Shown piece after piece: positions 19,265 to 29,123 of a DNA stretch of 64,000 nucleotides. A model generated the notes under the pieces. It did no database searches, had not been told where the DNA came from, and saw nothing but the letters and a program-made list of their open reading frames with translations. Position 1 is the stretch's first letter, and every line of letters starts with the position of its first letter. A program made the position numbers and the translations under genes. The DNA lies in the NCBI GenBank assembly GCA_910584685.1, contig CAJUAO010000006.1, forward strand, positions 80,402-144,401. Direction: 5' to 3'. The stretch comes from an uncultured Lachnospiraceae bacterium. GTDB taxonomy: Bacteria; Bacillota; Clostridia; Lachnospirales; Lachnospiraceae.

Positions 19265-19350
19265 TCTGGAATTTACAAAAATTTACATAAAAAGGAAAAT
19301 AAAAAACCAATAGACAGCGTAAAAAAATAAACAGGAAAAAAACAGTTCTG

Positions 19351-19410
19351 ATATGTTAAAAATGTACAAAAACACTATGTGGATGACTTGACTAATATGT
19401 CAAAAATGTA
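19351..19410. repeat. Direct repeat overlapping the import-cluster promoter
   Basis: ATATGTTAAAAATGTA (19351-19366) and ATATGTCAAAAATGTA (19395-19410) differ at one of 16 positions and start 44 bases apart, roughly four helical turns. The second copy fills the spacer between the -35 and -10 boxes. This layout fits an operator for a dimeric or AraC-type regulator. Confidence 0.75.
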
Positions 19411-19416
19411 TATAAT
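19388..19416 (+). promoter_or_regulatory. Promoter of the dual importer cluster
   Basis: A -35 TTGACT (19388-19393), 17-base spacer and perfect -10 TATAAT (19411-19416). The leader is about 100 bases. No other promoter of similar quality was seen before 33425, so it probably drives the eight genes up to 33159. Confidence 0.85.
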
Positions 19417-19523
19417 ATTATTATGGTATAAGTACGTTCAGCAATAGGTTTTGTGAAAAATCACCATATCACACATATCATGTTGAATATATTTAAATTA
19501 AATTTACAGAGGGAGGCAGGTAT

Positions 19524-22500
19524 ATGAGACGACGAGGCCTGACACGAATTGTGGCACTTGTTACGTTGGTTTCTATGTTGTCTTGTGAGTTTACGGTATA
19601 TGCCACGGAAAATGTCACACCGGGCAATGACGATAAGACAGTACAGGATACACAGAACACCGATACGGCTGGCGGAAATGATACAGCCGGTAATGTCACT
19701 AAGGATGATGACGCATCGGATAAAAAAGATTCATCATCTTCATCAAGCGATGCATATGTAAACGAAAGACTCGAGCTTAGATATTCAAATGTAAGCAAAG
19801 GGTATACATATAAGGAATATACTGGAGAACCGGTAACCATTCCTGTGAAGGAAGCATATGTGGCTGATGACAGTACAGCAGAGCTTGTCAATGGTAATTA
19901 CGGAGACGCATCAGGTAAGGATGCAGTGGAAGTAACTATTGATAAGAAGGTTACATTTAAGATTACGGCTCCAAAAGCAGGATTATATAATATGGCTTTT
20001 GAGTATTTATCAGGAGATGAAACCTCCATATTAGTTCCTCAGATGGTGCTTGAGCTTAACGGAAAGGTTCCGTTCTTTGAGGCTAACACATTAAAATTTG
20101 AGGATTTATGGAAGGACCCTAAGGAGCCGTCATACGACAGATATGAGAATGAGATAGTTGCAGTTCCGGATAAGTATATGGTATGGCAGACAAAATATGT
20201 GTCTGATTCCAGCTATCGTTATTCAACGCCTCTTAAGCTTCAGCTTGAGGAGGGAGAAAACACGGTTACTCTTACCATGACAGAGGGCTCTCTTCTTATC
20301 GGAGATATTATCTTATCGGGAGATGAGGAGATAGCTGATTACAAAACAGGAAATAAGGCAGACGGAAGTAATTATGTTGAGCCTATACAGGCTGAGAGAC
20401 CTGTTACAAGAAACGACCCGTCTATAAGACCTGCCTGCGAGTACAATGTTGACCTTTCACCGTATAACTATAAGAAGAAGACTCTTAATATTATTGATGC
20501 AGGCTCCTTCAATGATGCGGGAATGACAATGAACTACGAGATGGATGTTCCAGCAGACGGATATTACTACATTGCATTTGATTACAGACAGGATACAAAG
20601 ACTGATATGCCTACATTTATGGATATCAGAATAGACGGCGTAATTCCTAATAAGGAATTAAAGGATTATGCCTTTAATTACGAAAAGTCATTTACAACCA
20701 TGACTCTTGAGGGAAGCGATGGAGAGAAAATGGCAATACATCTCACAAAGGGCAAGCACACCTTAAGCATTACCCTGTCAAATGAAAATGTGAGAGAGGC
20801 TCTTGAAATTGTAGATGATACAATGAGTGAAATTAATGACCTTTCACTTGAGATAACAAAGGTTGTAGGCGGAAGCAATGATAAATGGAGAAAGATAGAC
20901 ATAAGAGAGTATGTTCCTGACGTTGAACAGAGAATGGCAAAATGGACAAAAGAGCTTAAGTCAACATATGAAAGACTTGCCAAGTATTCAACAGAGGATG
21001 AGGACGTAGGCGCATTGTCAGGAATCAGCAAGGCAATCAACAAGCTTGAAAGTCTTTCAGAGGACATAAGCGAGCTTCCTGCACGTGTGGCAGAGCTTTC
21101 TACAACAACAAGTTCTGTTACTGCAAATTTAGCAAACTTCGTTACAGATATCACGGCAAACAATATAAGCATTGACGAGATAAACGTATATCAGGAGGGA
21201 CATGAGCTTGAAGGAAAGGCAAATGTATTTGTTAAGATTTGGGAAGCAATAAAGAGATTTTTCTCTTCATTTACAAGTCAGGCATATTCTACAGACAATG
21301 TAACAGATACTCATTTACAGGTTTGGATAAACAGACCGAGACAGTATCTTGAGATTATACAGTCTCTTGTAGATTCGGACTTTACTGCAAAGACAGGCAT
21401 ACAGGTTGACCTTTGTATCATGCCTGATGCCCAAAAGCTTATTTTGTCCAATGCGGCAGGTACGGCGCCTGATGTGGCACAGGCTATAAATTATGACCAG
21501 CCGTTTGAATTTGCGCTTAGAGGCGCGGCAGTTGATATGACAAAGTTCTCTGACTATAAGGAAGTATTCAGTCAGTTTGAGGAAGGCCTTTTAGTTCCTT
21601 ACCTTTATGACAATCCTAATGACGACAGGGATACGGTGGGCATATACGGTATGCCTGAGACATTTTACTTCTACGTTATGTTCTACCGCTCAGATATATT
21701 AAACAAATTAAACATTGACGTACCTCAGACATGGGAGGAGGTTCAGCAGATGCTTCCGGAGATTAAGAACAGAGGTCTCGAGTTCTTCCATTTCTCAGAG
21801 AGCACTACAGGTACAAGAACCCTTGCCATGACAGCTCCATTCTTCTATCAGTATGGCGCTTCTATGTATGGAGATAAATGTACGGGAGAAACAACAATAA
21901 ATTCTGATGCAGCAGTGGAAGCGTTTACTACATTGACAGAGCTTTATACTATATACGACCTGCCTACAGGTATAGGAAGCATGTACCAGCATTTCAGAAA
22001 CGGCGATATGCCTATAGGAGTAGCAGATTATTTCCTTTACAGTCTTCTTATAAACGCTGCTCCGGAAATTGCAAATTCATGGGAGATTACCTTAGTACCT
22101 GGTGTTGAGGATAAGGATGGCAATATTCAGAGACAGACAGCAGGTGCGGCTCAGGCTTCCCTTATTATGGAAAACGGAAATGATACACCTATAGTTCTTG
22201 AAGACGGTACCGAAATGGACAGACAGGAAGCTGCATGGGAATATCTTAAGTGGTGGATGTCTACGGAGACACAGGTAGATTTTGGTAATATTCTTCAGAC
22301 AACATATGGAAAAGAATATATTTGGAATACGGCAAACACAGAGGCATTTTCGCTTCTTCCATGGGATTCTACAGATAAAAAGGTTATTTTGGAATCTATG
22401 GAGTGGATACAGGAAACACCGCGTATACCGGGTACTTACATGGTAGAGCGTGAGATAAGCAATGCGTATGTGGAGGTAGCCATAAACGGTGAAACCTTAA

Positions 22501-22655
22501 GAACCTCTCTTGACGAGGCAGTTAAGAGAATTAACCGTGAAACAAGGCGTAAGCTTCAGGAATTTGGATATCTGGATAATGAGGGCAACGTTATAAAAGA
22601 ATATACGGTTCCGAATATAGATATGGTCAAAGAATTATTAGGCAGTGAAGATTAA
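19524..22655 (+). CDS. Very large secreted solute-binding protein with N-terminal beta-sandwich domains
   Basis: 1,043 residues, more than twice the usual size. Signal peptide (about 1-28, ending TVYA), an acidic Asp/Ser/Thr linker to about 75, two beta-sandwich, carbohydrate-binding-like domains (about 78-265 and 290-425), a helical region (about 430-555), and a family 1 (MalE-like) solute-binding domain (about 590-1040, starting THLQVWINRP). Such proteins deliver oligosaccharides to ABC permeases. It has no proper lipobox (SMLSC is poor) and no C-terminal helix, so how it is held at the surface is unclear. Two permeases follow at once. ATG 19524 lies behind GAGGGAGGCAGG. Confidence 0.85.
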   Translation: MRRRGLTRIVALVTLVSMLSCEFTVYATENVTPGNDDKTVQDTQNTDTAGGNDTAGNVTKDDDASDKKDSSSSSSDAYVNERLELRYSNVSKGYTYKEYTGEPVTIPVKEAYVADDSTAELVNGNYGDASGKDAVEVTIDKKVTFKITAPKAGLYNMAFEYLSGDETSILVPQMVLELNGKVPFFEANTLKFEDLWKDPKEPSYDRYENEIVAVPDKYMVWQTKYVSDSSYRYSTPLKLQLEEGENTVTLTMTEGSLLIGDIILSGDEEIADYKTGNKADGSNYVEPIQAERPVTRNDPSIRPACEYNVDLSPYNYKKKTLNIIDAGSFNDAGMTMNYEMDVPADGYYYIAFDYRQDTKTDMPTFMDIRIDGVIPNKELKDYAFNYEKSFTTMTLEGSDGEKMAIHLTKGKHTLSITLSNENVREALEIVDDTMSEINDLSLEITKVVGGSNDKWRKIDIREYVPDVEQRMAKWTKELKSTYERLAKYSTEDEDVGALSGISKAINKLESLSEDISELPARVAELSTTTSSVTANLANFVTDITANNISIDEINVYQEGHELEGKANVFVKIWEAIKRFFSSFTSQAYSTDNVTDTHLQVWINRPRQYLEIIQSLVDSDFTAKTGIQVDLCIMPDAQKLILSNAAGTAPDVAQAINYDQPFEFALRGAAVDMTKFSDYKEVFSQFEEGLLVPYLYDNPNDDRDTVGIYGMPETFYFYVMFYRSDILNKLNIDVPQTWEEVQQMLPEIKNRGLEFFHFSESTTGTRTLAMTAPFFYQYGASMYGDKCTGETTINSDAAVEAFTTLTELYTIYDLPTGIGSMYQHFRNGDMPIGVADYFLYSLLINAAPEIANSWEITLVPGVEDKDGNIQRQTAGAAQASLIMENGNDTPIVLEDGTEMDRQEAAWEYLKWWMSTETQVDFGNILQTTYGKEYIWNTANTEAFSLLPWDSTDKKVILESMEWIQETPRIPGTYMVEREISNAYVEVAINGETLRTSLDEAVKRINRETRRKLQEFGYLDNEGNVIKEYTVPNIDMVKELLGSED

Positions 22656-22673
22656 AAATGGAGGGAAATGAAC

Positions 22674-23558
22674 ATGAAAACAGGTAAGAAATATCCTTTT
22701 TTATTCCTACTTCCATACGGAGCTCTATTTGTAGTATTCATCATTTTGCCTATAATAGTTGCAATCGGTTTATCATTTACTGATTTCAATACAATTCAGG
22801 CTCCAGGTTTTGTGGGACTTACAAATTACGTTAATTTAGCAACACAGGATTCTATCTTTATGCAGTATGTACTTCCTAATACCGTTACATATTCATTGAT
22901 AGTTGGTCCTGGCGGATATTGTTTATCATTTTTGCTTGCATGGGCTATTGCGCAGCTTACAAGGGTGCCAAGGACAATACTCGCACTTATTTTCTATTCG
23001 CCGTCGCTTACAATGGGTACTGCCATGGCAGTATTGTGGAAGATTATCTTCTCAGGTGATGAAGGTGGCTATTTAAATGCCGTTCTTATGAGCCTTGGCG
23101 TAATAAACCAGCCTGTCAACTGGCTGGCTTCAGCAGTATATATACTTCCTATTATGATTATAGTAGGCTTATGGAGCGCAATGGGCGTCGGCTTCCTTGC
23201 TATTCTGGCAGGTATCATGAATGCCGACGAGGAGCTTTATGAGGCAGGCGCCATAGACGGTGTTAAGAACAGATTCCAGCAGATGATTTATATAACAATA
23301 CCAACCATGAAGCCGCAGATGCTTTTCGCTGCCGTTATGGCGGTTGTAAACACCTTTAATAACGGTACTATCGGCGTGGCCCTTACGGGTTCAAACCCTA
23401 CTCCGGGATATGCAGGACAGCTTATGGTAAACCATATTGACGACTATGGCTTCCTTCGTTACGAAATGGGATATGCAGCGGCAGTTTCAGTTGTGTTATT
23501 ACTTATAATTCAGCTGTTTTCAAAGGTGGCAGGTAAATTGTTCACGGAAAAAGAATAG
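22674..23558 (+). CDS. Sugar ABC permease (MalF-type), importer 1
   Basis: 294 residues, six predicted membrane helices, and the EAA loop EAGAIDGVKNRFQQ before TIPTMKP that docks the ATPase. It belongs to the binding-protein-dependent CUT1 permeases. Start 22674 is preferred to ATG 22668 because GGAGGG (22660-22665) is then 8 bases away. It follows the large binding protein by 18 bases and pairs with the next permease. No ATP-binding subunit is encoded in the cluster; a shared MsmX/UgpC-type ATPase elsewhere is likely. Confidence 0.92.
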   Translation: MKTGKKYPFLFLLPYGALFVVFIILPIIVAIGLSFTDFNTIQAPGFVGLTNYVNLATQDSIFMQYVLPNTVTYSLIVGPGGYCLSFLLAWAIAQLTRVPRTILALIFYSPSLTMGTAMAVLWKIIFSGDEGGYLNAVLMSLGVINQPVNWLASAVYILPIMIIVGLWSAMGVGFLAILAGIMNADEELYEAGAIDGVKNRFQQMIYITIPTMKPQMLFAAVMAVVNTFNNGTIGVALTGSNPTPGYAGQLMVNHIDDYGFLRYEMGYAAAVSVVLLLIIQLFSKVAGKLFTEKE

Positions 23559-23573
23559 AAAGGAGAGTATAAG

Positions 23574-24446
23574 ATGGCCGGATATAAAGGAAATGGTATC
23601 AATCCGTCAGGATTTGATAAAGGACAGATAAAGATTTATATAATTTTATTGCCATTGGCAATATTTATGCTCTTCCCACTGGTTTTCATTTTCTGTCATG
23701 CATTTAAACCAGCTACAGAGCTTTTCGCATTCCCGCCTAAGTTTTATGTTGTAAACCCGACATTGTCAAATTTTGCTGCAATGTCTAAAACAGCTGCAAA
23801 CTCAGGTATACCAATGAGTAAATATGTGTTTAACAGTATATTTGTCACACTTGTTGTATGCTTTGTTGGTATTATTATTTCAACTATGGCAGCCTTTGCA
23901 CTGTCAAAGATGAAGTTTAAGTTACGAAACACTATATTCAGCATAAATCAGGCAGCGCTTATGTTTGTTGCGGCGGCAGTGCTTATTCCAAGATACCTTA
24001 TTATAAGCGGTATCGGAGCAATAGATACATTTTGGGCGCATATATTACCGCTGATAGCCATGCCCGTCAGTCTGTTCCTGATAAAACAGTTTGTGGATGG
24101 AGTTCCTGATGCTCTTATAGAGGCGGCGTCAATTGACGGAGCTACTCCGTTCCGTATTTACAGAAGCGTTATTCTTCCACTGGTTAAGCCTGCTCTTGCT
24201 ACAGGTATCATACTTGCCTTCCAGCAGTGCTGGGGTTATGTGGAAAGCTCAAATAACTTCATAAATACAGAAAGCAAAAAGACATTAGCATTCTATGCTA
24301 CTACTCTGGCTAACGCCAACAACTTAGTACAAGGTCAGGGCGTACAGGCAGCAGCCACGTTAATCATGTTCATACCAAACTTAATATTGTTCATTTATTT
24401 GCAGAAGGATGTTATGAATACAATGGCACATTCCGGAATCAAATAA
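23574..24446 (+). CDS. Sugar ABC permease (MalG-type), importer 1
   Basis: 290 residues, six predicted helices, EAA loop EAASIDGATPFRIYRS followed by ILPLVKP. It forms the heterodimeric channel with the permease before it. It starts at ATG 23574 with AGGAGAG upstream, 15 bases after the preceding stop. The carboxy-terminus ends in a short hydrophilic HSGIK. Confidence 0.92.
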   Translation: MAGYKGNGINPSGFDKGQIKIYIILLPLAIFMLFPLVFIFCHAFKPATELFAFPPKFYVVNPTLSNFAAMSKTAANSGIPMSKYVFNSIFVTLVVCFVGIIISTMAAFALSKMKFKLRNTIFSINQAALMFVAAAVLIPRYLIISGIGAIDTFWAHILPLIAMPVSLFLIKQFVDGVPDALIEAASIDGATPFRIYRSVILPLVKPALATGIILAFQQCWGYVESSNNFINTESKKTLAFYATTLANANNLVQGQGVQAAATLIMFIPNLILFIYLQKDVMNTMAHSGIK

Positions 24447-24479
24447 ATGATGTATGTAAAAATATTAAAGGAGGTCAAT

Positions 24480-26552
24480 ATGAAGAGGATTTCAAGAATA
24501 ATTGCATTTATGCTTGCAGCTGTGCTTGTAGCATTAGTAGCTGTTCCGTCCGGAAGCGCAAGTGCTAAGGTTCCGTACAGAACCTACACTGAAAACGGTT
24601 ATGGCGAATATGTTGAGACACAGACAGCATACATACCTAGCAATACAATTGTAAAAATAATGAGTAATATCGAAGGTATAGATAATTTTACATTAAATAA
24701 TGCCTCAGATATTAAGGTACATGGCAATAAAATGTACATTGCCGATACCTACAGTTCACAGGTAGTAGTTGCCGATTTAAAAGGTAACCTTATACAGCTT
24801 ATCGGAAAGGATGAGCTTAGCGACCCTACAGGATTGTTTATTACAGACGAGTATATATATGTGGCAGATGAAACATATGTAGCTAAAAAAGAAGGAGCAG
24901 TTCTTGTATATGACCACGAAGGCAATTTAGTTACTACCTATAATAAACCGAAGGATGTGCTTTACGGCTCGGCAGCATATCAGCCAAGCAAGCTTATAGT
25001 CGATGCCGCCGGCAATATGTATATTATCGGCAAGGCAAATTCAAACGGTGTTATTCAGATTTCACCGACAGAAGGTGGAACATTCTTAGGATATTTTGGT
25101 ACAAATGCCGCTGAGGTTTCAGCTATGACCAAATTCTTAAGTATTATACTTTCAGATTCGCAGATAGCAAGCATGTCAGGAAGCGCACCCCTTAGTATTG
25201 ATAATATAGCTATTGACTCAAAGGGACTTATTTATACTATTACAGGCGGTACTGAGCTTGCCATTAAGAAGTTGAATATAGCAGGTACAAACCTGTTTCT
25301 GGCAGATTTTTATCCTACGTCAGCCATTGCTGTTTCCGTAGGTCAGTATGATAACATATATGTTGGTACATCTGACGGATATATATATGAATATACAAGT
25401 GAAGGCTCATGTCTTTTCGTATTCGGCGGACAGGATGCAAACGAAAACAGAGTAGGTCTGTTTAAGAAGCTTACTGCATTGACCGTAGATGAAAATGATA
25501 ATATATATGTTCTTGACTCAGAGACAAATGAGATACAGGTATTTGCCCCTACAGAGTTTACACAGCTTATTCATGAAAGCCTTGTGCTTTACTCAAAAGG
25601 ACTTTATGAGGAAAGCAAGGAGCCGTTGGAGCAGGTTATCAGAATGAACGGACTTTTCGATTATGCGAATAAAGCTATGGCTCAGGCATTTTTCTATGAA
25701 GGCAGCTATGAGGACGCAATGAATTCTTATAGACTTGCAAAGGATAAGGAGGGCTACTCAGAGGCTTTCTGGGAGGTTAGAAATGTCTGGCTCCAAAAAT
25801 ATGTTGTATGGCTTTTGGCGGCTATTGTAGGCTTAGTAGTCATAGTTAAATTTTTAAAGTTTGCAAACAGAAAATGGAGCATATTTACACCTATAGCAAA
25901 TGCAACGAAAAAGCTGAGAGAAAAAATGCTGTATAAGAGACTTGTATTTTGTGTAAAGTATATGAGACATCCTATGGACGGAACATATGCGGTAAAGAGA
26001 GAGGGAATGAAGTCATATCTCTCTGCAGGCATACTTACCGTAATATTTATTCTCTTTAATATTATATATAAGTATTTCTGCGGATTTATCTTTAAGACGG
26101 TTAAGGACGGCAGATATGAAATATCAAGCGATATAATGACAGTGTTGGGAATTCTTATCGCAGCATCGGCTGTTACATATCTTGTATCAACCATAAATGA
26201 CGGCGAAGGAAGATTTAAGGAAATACTTTGCGGATATGTATATTCCCTTACCCCATACATACTGATAAAGCCATTTTTGTTCGTGCTGAGTATGGTGCTT
26301 ACATTAAATGAAGCTTTTATTATGGAATTTGCAAACCTTATAGTTATAGTATGGATGGTTATACTTATATTCCTTACTGTTAAGGAAATCAACAACTATT
26401 CATTTAAGGAAACATGTAAAGTTATAGGACTTACATTCTTTACAGCCTTTGTATTTATATTGATGGCTATTGTTATTTATATACTTGCATCACAGGTTGT
26501 AGGATTTGTAGTATCAATCTACGGAGAGGTGGTGTATCGAATTGGTAATTAG
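24480..26552 (+). CDS. Membrane protein with extracellular NHL-type propeller, TPR-like region and Yip1-like domain
   Basis: 690 residues. Signal peptide (about 1-29, ending SASA), NHL/six-bladed propeller repeats (about 50-365; repeated phrases such as NMYIIGKA, NIYVGTSDG and NIYVLDSE), a TPR-like helical pair (about 370-425), a transmembrane helix (about 441-459), a cytoplasmic basic stretch, and a C-terminal block of about five helices resembling Yip1/YIP family membrane domains (about 515-690). It encodes no transport or enzyme motif. ATG 24480 lies 5 bases after AAAGGAGG; an earlier ATG at 24447 has no ribosome site. It overlaps the next gene by 11 bases. Its place between two importers suggests a sensor, tether or assembly factor; that role is inferred. 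Confidence 0.75.
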   Translation: MKRISRIIAFMLAAVLVALVAVPSGSASAKVPYRTYTENGYGEYVETQTAYIPSNTIVKIMSNIEGIDNFTLNNASDIKVHGNKMYIADTYSSQVVVADLKGNLIQLIGKDELSDPTGLFITDEYIYVADETYVAKKEGAVLVYDHEGNLVTTYNKPKDVLYGSAAYQPSKLIVDAAGNMYIIGKANSNGVIQISPTEGGTFLGYFGTNAAEVSAMTKFLSIILSDSQIASMSGSAPLSIDNIAIDSKGLIYTITGGTELAIKKLNIAGTNLFLADFYPTSAIAVSVGQYDNIYVGTSDGYIYEYTSEGSCLFVFGGQDANENRVGLFKKLTALTVDENDNIYVLDSETNEIQVFAPTEFTQLIHESLVLYSKGLYEESKEPLEQVIRMNGLFDYANKAMAQAFFYEGSYEDAMNSYRLAKDKEGYSEAFWEVRNVWLQKYVVWLLAAIVGLVVIVKFLKFANRKWSIFTPIANATKKLREKMLYKRLVFCVKYMRHPMDGTYAVKREGMKSYLSAGILTVIFILFNIIYKYFCGFIFKTVKDGRYEISSDIMTVLGILIAASAVTYLVSTINDGEGRFKEILCGYVYSLTPYILIKPFLFVLSMVLTLNEAFIMEFANLIVIVWMVILIFLTVKEINNYSFKETCKVIGLTFFTAFVFILMAIVIYILASQVVGFVVSIYGEVVYRIGN

Positions 26553-29112
26553 TAAGAAAATGAAAAGACTCTTATGTTTAGCAGTCGTATGCCTGATGTT
26601 GACACCAATCATTTCATTTGCAACTACAGATAATCCAGCTCCAGATGCAAATAACAATGACACACAGACGGGTGCAGATAATCCGGGAGACACTGCAGGA
26701 AATGAGAATGAAGCGGGAGACAATAATACAGGCGGTGAAAACACCGGAAATGAAGCTCCCGGAGCAGAAAAGACATGGATAGACAGTCTTAATTCAGGTG
26801 CATCCCAGGCAGCTACCGTTGATAATGCAGCAGTACTGGAATTCAGAGAATTTTTAAAGCTTCCTGAGGCACAGAGAAAAGAGCAGGCAAGGAAAAACGG
26901 TATTGTGGAAACCTCAAAGGAGGATATAGATGAGCATAAGTATATCTGTTCAAGAGGAGGCTACGAGTTTTACCTTAAGGAAAGTAACCTTGGCGTTATT
27001 ATAAGGGATGAGAAGACAGGAGCGGTTATACGTTCATCCATGACGCCTGTAGAGGCTGTTGCAAAGGGCTACAATCAGACCAACTTTGACTTTGCAACAA
27101 ACGGATTGCTTATACACTACATTGAGTTCAATAAGGACGGTACCACATCAAGATATGGTCAGTACACAGAGACAGCGGGCGTATATGCTACCATGGATAA
27201 TTGTAAGGTGACTACGGAGGAAATAAAGGAAAACGGAGCAGTAGTCGGAGTAACGGCACATCTTGATTATGAAAAGTTTGGTTTTAAGCTTGACGTAGTT
27301 CTTACAATGGAGGAAAAGGGCGCCCTTAAGGTAGAGATACCTAAGAGCAAAATATCAGAAACAAACAGCGCTTATATGATGGCAGAGCTTTATATATTCC
27401 AGATGCTCGGACACTCAGACAGAGGAGACAGAGAGGGATATCTTATATTGCCTGACGGAAACGGCATTATTGTAAGAAATGAAGATTTCTTTAAGGACGG
27501 CTCAGGAAAATATAAGGGACAGTTTATAAAGCAGGCATATGGTTCAGATGTAGGTATAGACACTACAACAGGCGGCGGTTCATCTTCAGCCGCAGGAGCT
27601 GCTACTGGAATACAGGGAACCAGAAGCTTTACTACGGCGGCAGAGGTATTAAATATACCATACTTCGGTACGGTGTTCGAGGATACAGACATTGCAGTGC
27701 TGGGTATTGTTGAGGAAGGCGAGTATGGAGCCACCATAATGGGCAACATAAACGGTGTAAATCGAAGCTTTGAAAACTATAATTTTGTAAAGTTTATTTA
27801 CCGTAGTCTTTACAATGAATATACCGACAGTGTAGGCGGTACCGAGAGAAGAACAACCACAAAGGAAAGAATGATAGATGATATAACAATTACGTATCTT
27901 TTCACAAGCGGCGACGAGGCTACTTATGCAGGTCTTGCAAATAAGCTTAGGGATGAGCTTATTGAGGAGGGAATTGTTGTACCGTCAAAGAAGGATGATT
28001 TTGATTTAAGAATTGATTTCTTTGGAGTAGACAAGGAGGATTTCCTTGTATTCAGAAGAAATGTTATAGCTACTACGACAGATGACATAAAGGATATGAT
28101 TGGAAAGCTTTCCGACAAGGGAGTAACAAATATCTTAGCAGTATATCAGGGCTGGCAGAAAGATGGTATTTACAATGTACCTATCTATAAATTTAAGGCT
28201 GACAGCGATATAGGCGGAAACAGCGGAGTAAAGGATTTATATAATGAGCTTGAGAAGAATGGAAATGTAGATTTCTATCTCCTTCAGGATATGGTTACAA
28301 TAAACACATCCCTTACAAGCTCAACCTTCACATCTATTTCAGCCCTTACAGGAAGGACTTATGAAACAACCCAGAGATTTAATGAGGTATTTAAGACTTT
28401 CAGATTCCTTTATCCATATAAGACTAAAGAATATATGGATGACCTTGTAGAGGATTTGCTTGACAGCGATATTAAAAATGTAGCCTTCAGCGGTATGTCA
28501 GAAAACCTTTTCTGCTATCAGGATGATAAGGTGAATTATACAAGACAGACGTCTATGAAGTACTATACGGATGCCCTTAAGAATGCAAAGGACAAGGGAA
28601 TGGATGTTGCGCTCCAGTCGCCATTTATGTATCTGTGGAAGTATACGGATGCTTATCTTGATTTTGGCATAGGCTCATCTATGTATGTATATGCTACGGC
28701 TGAGATACCGTTTGTATCGTCAGTGCTTAAGGGTACAATGAACCTGTATTCAGAGTATGTAAACTTTGAGGCAAACAGCACAGAGTACTTCTTAAAGCTG
28801 GTAGAAACAGGCGTTGCACCATCATTCCTTATTACTAAGGAAAGCCCTGAGGTATTCCAGAATACAAATTCAAACTGGATATATTCATCAGAGTATGATA
28901 AGTATGAAGAGCAGATAGTAGAGTACTATAATAAGCTCAAGGCTGTCAATGACAAGGTTAAGGGTGAATATATAGTAAACCATGAAAAGTTAGATAGTAA
29001 TGTAAGCATAACAACTTACAGCAATGGGGTTAAGGTGTATGTGAACTTCTCAGATGTCGACGTTACAGTTGATGACATGACTATCAAAGCAGAATCATAT
29101 AGTGTAAGGTAG
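26542..29112 (+). CDS. Secreted DUF5696-like protein, TIM-barrel-like
   Basis: 856 residues. Signal peptide (about 1-27, ending ISFA), an Asn/Gly/Asp/Glu-rich linker (about 30-80), a beta-rich N-terminal domain (about 100-430), and an alpha/beta region (about 470-760) that reads like a TIM barrel: strand-like LRIDFFGV, NILAVYQGWQ, VDFYLLQDM, NVAFSGMS and VALQSPFMYLW. The overall look matches DUF5696 proteins as I recall them. A glycosidase activity is plausible, with acids after strands, but I cannot name catalytic residues. It starts at TTG 26542 behind GGAGAGGTGG, overlapping the previous gene. There is no lipobox or anchor. Confidence 0.7.
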   Translation: MVISKKMKRLLCLAVVCLMLTPIISFATTDNPAPDANNNDTQTGADNPGDTAGNENEAGDNNTGGENTGNEAPGAEKTWIDSLNSGASQAATVDNAAVLEFREFLKLPEAQRKEQARKNGIVETSKEDIDEHKYICSRGGYEFYLKESNLGVIIRDEKTGAVIRSSMTPVEAVAKGYNQTNFDFATNGLLIHYIEFNKDGTTSRYGQYTETAGVYATMDNCKVTTEEIKENGAVVGVTAHLDYEKFGFKLDVVLTMEEKGALKVEIPKSKISETNSAYMMAELYIFQMLGHSDRGDREGYLILPDGNGIIVRNEDFFKDGSGKYKGQFIKQAYGSDVGIDTTTGGGSSSAAGAATGIQGTRSFTTAAEVLNIPYFGTVFEDTDIAVLGIVEEGEYGATIMGNINGVNRSFENYNFVKFIYRSLYNEYTDSVGGTERRTTTKERMIDDITITYLFTSGDEATYAGLANKLRDELIEEGIVVPSKKDDFDLRIDFFGVDKEDFLVFRRNVIATTTDDIKDMIGKLSDKGVTNILAVYQGWQKDGIYNVPIYKFKADSDIGGNSGVKDLYNELEKNGNVDFYLLQDMVTINTSLTSSTFTSISALTGRTYETTQRFNEVFKTFRFLYPYKTKEYMDDLVEDLLDSDIKNVAFSGMSENLFCYQDDKVNYTRQTSMKYYTDALKNAKDKGMDVALQSPFMYLWKYTDAYLDFGIGSSMYVYATAEIPFVSSVLKGTMNLYSEYVNFEANSTEYFLKLVETGVAPSFLITKESPEVFQNTNSNWIYSSEYDKYEEQIVEYYNKLKAVNDKVKGEYIVNHEKLDSNVSITTYSNGVKVYVNFSDVDVTVDDMTIKAESYSVR

Positions 29113-29123
29113 GTGAGACATAG

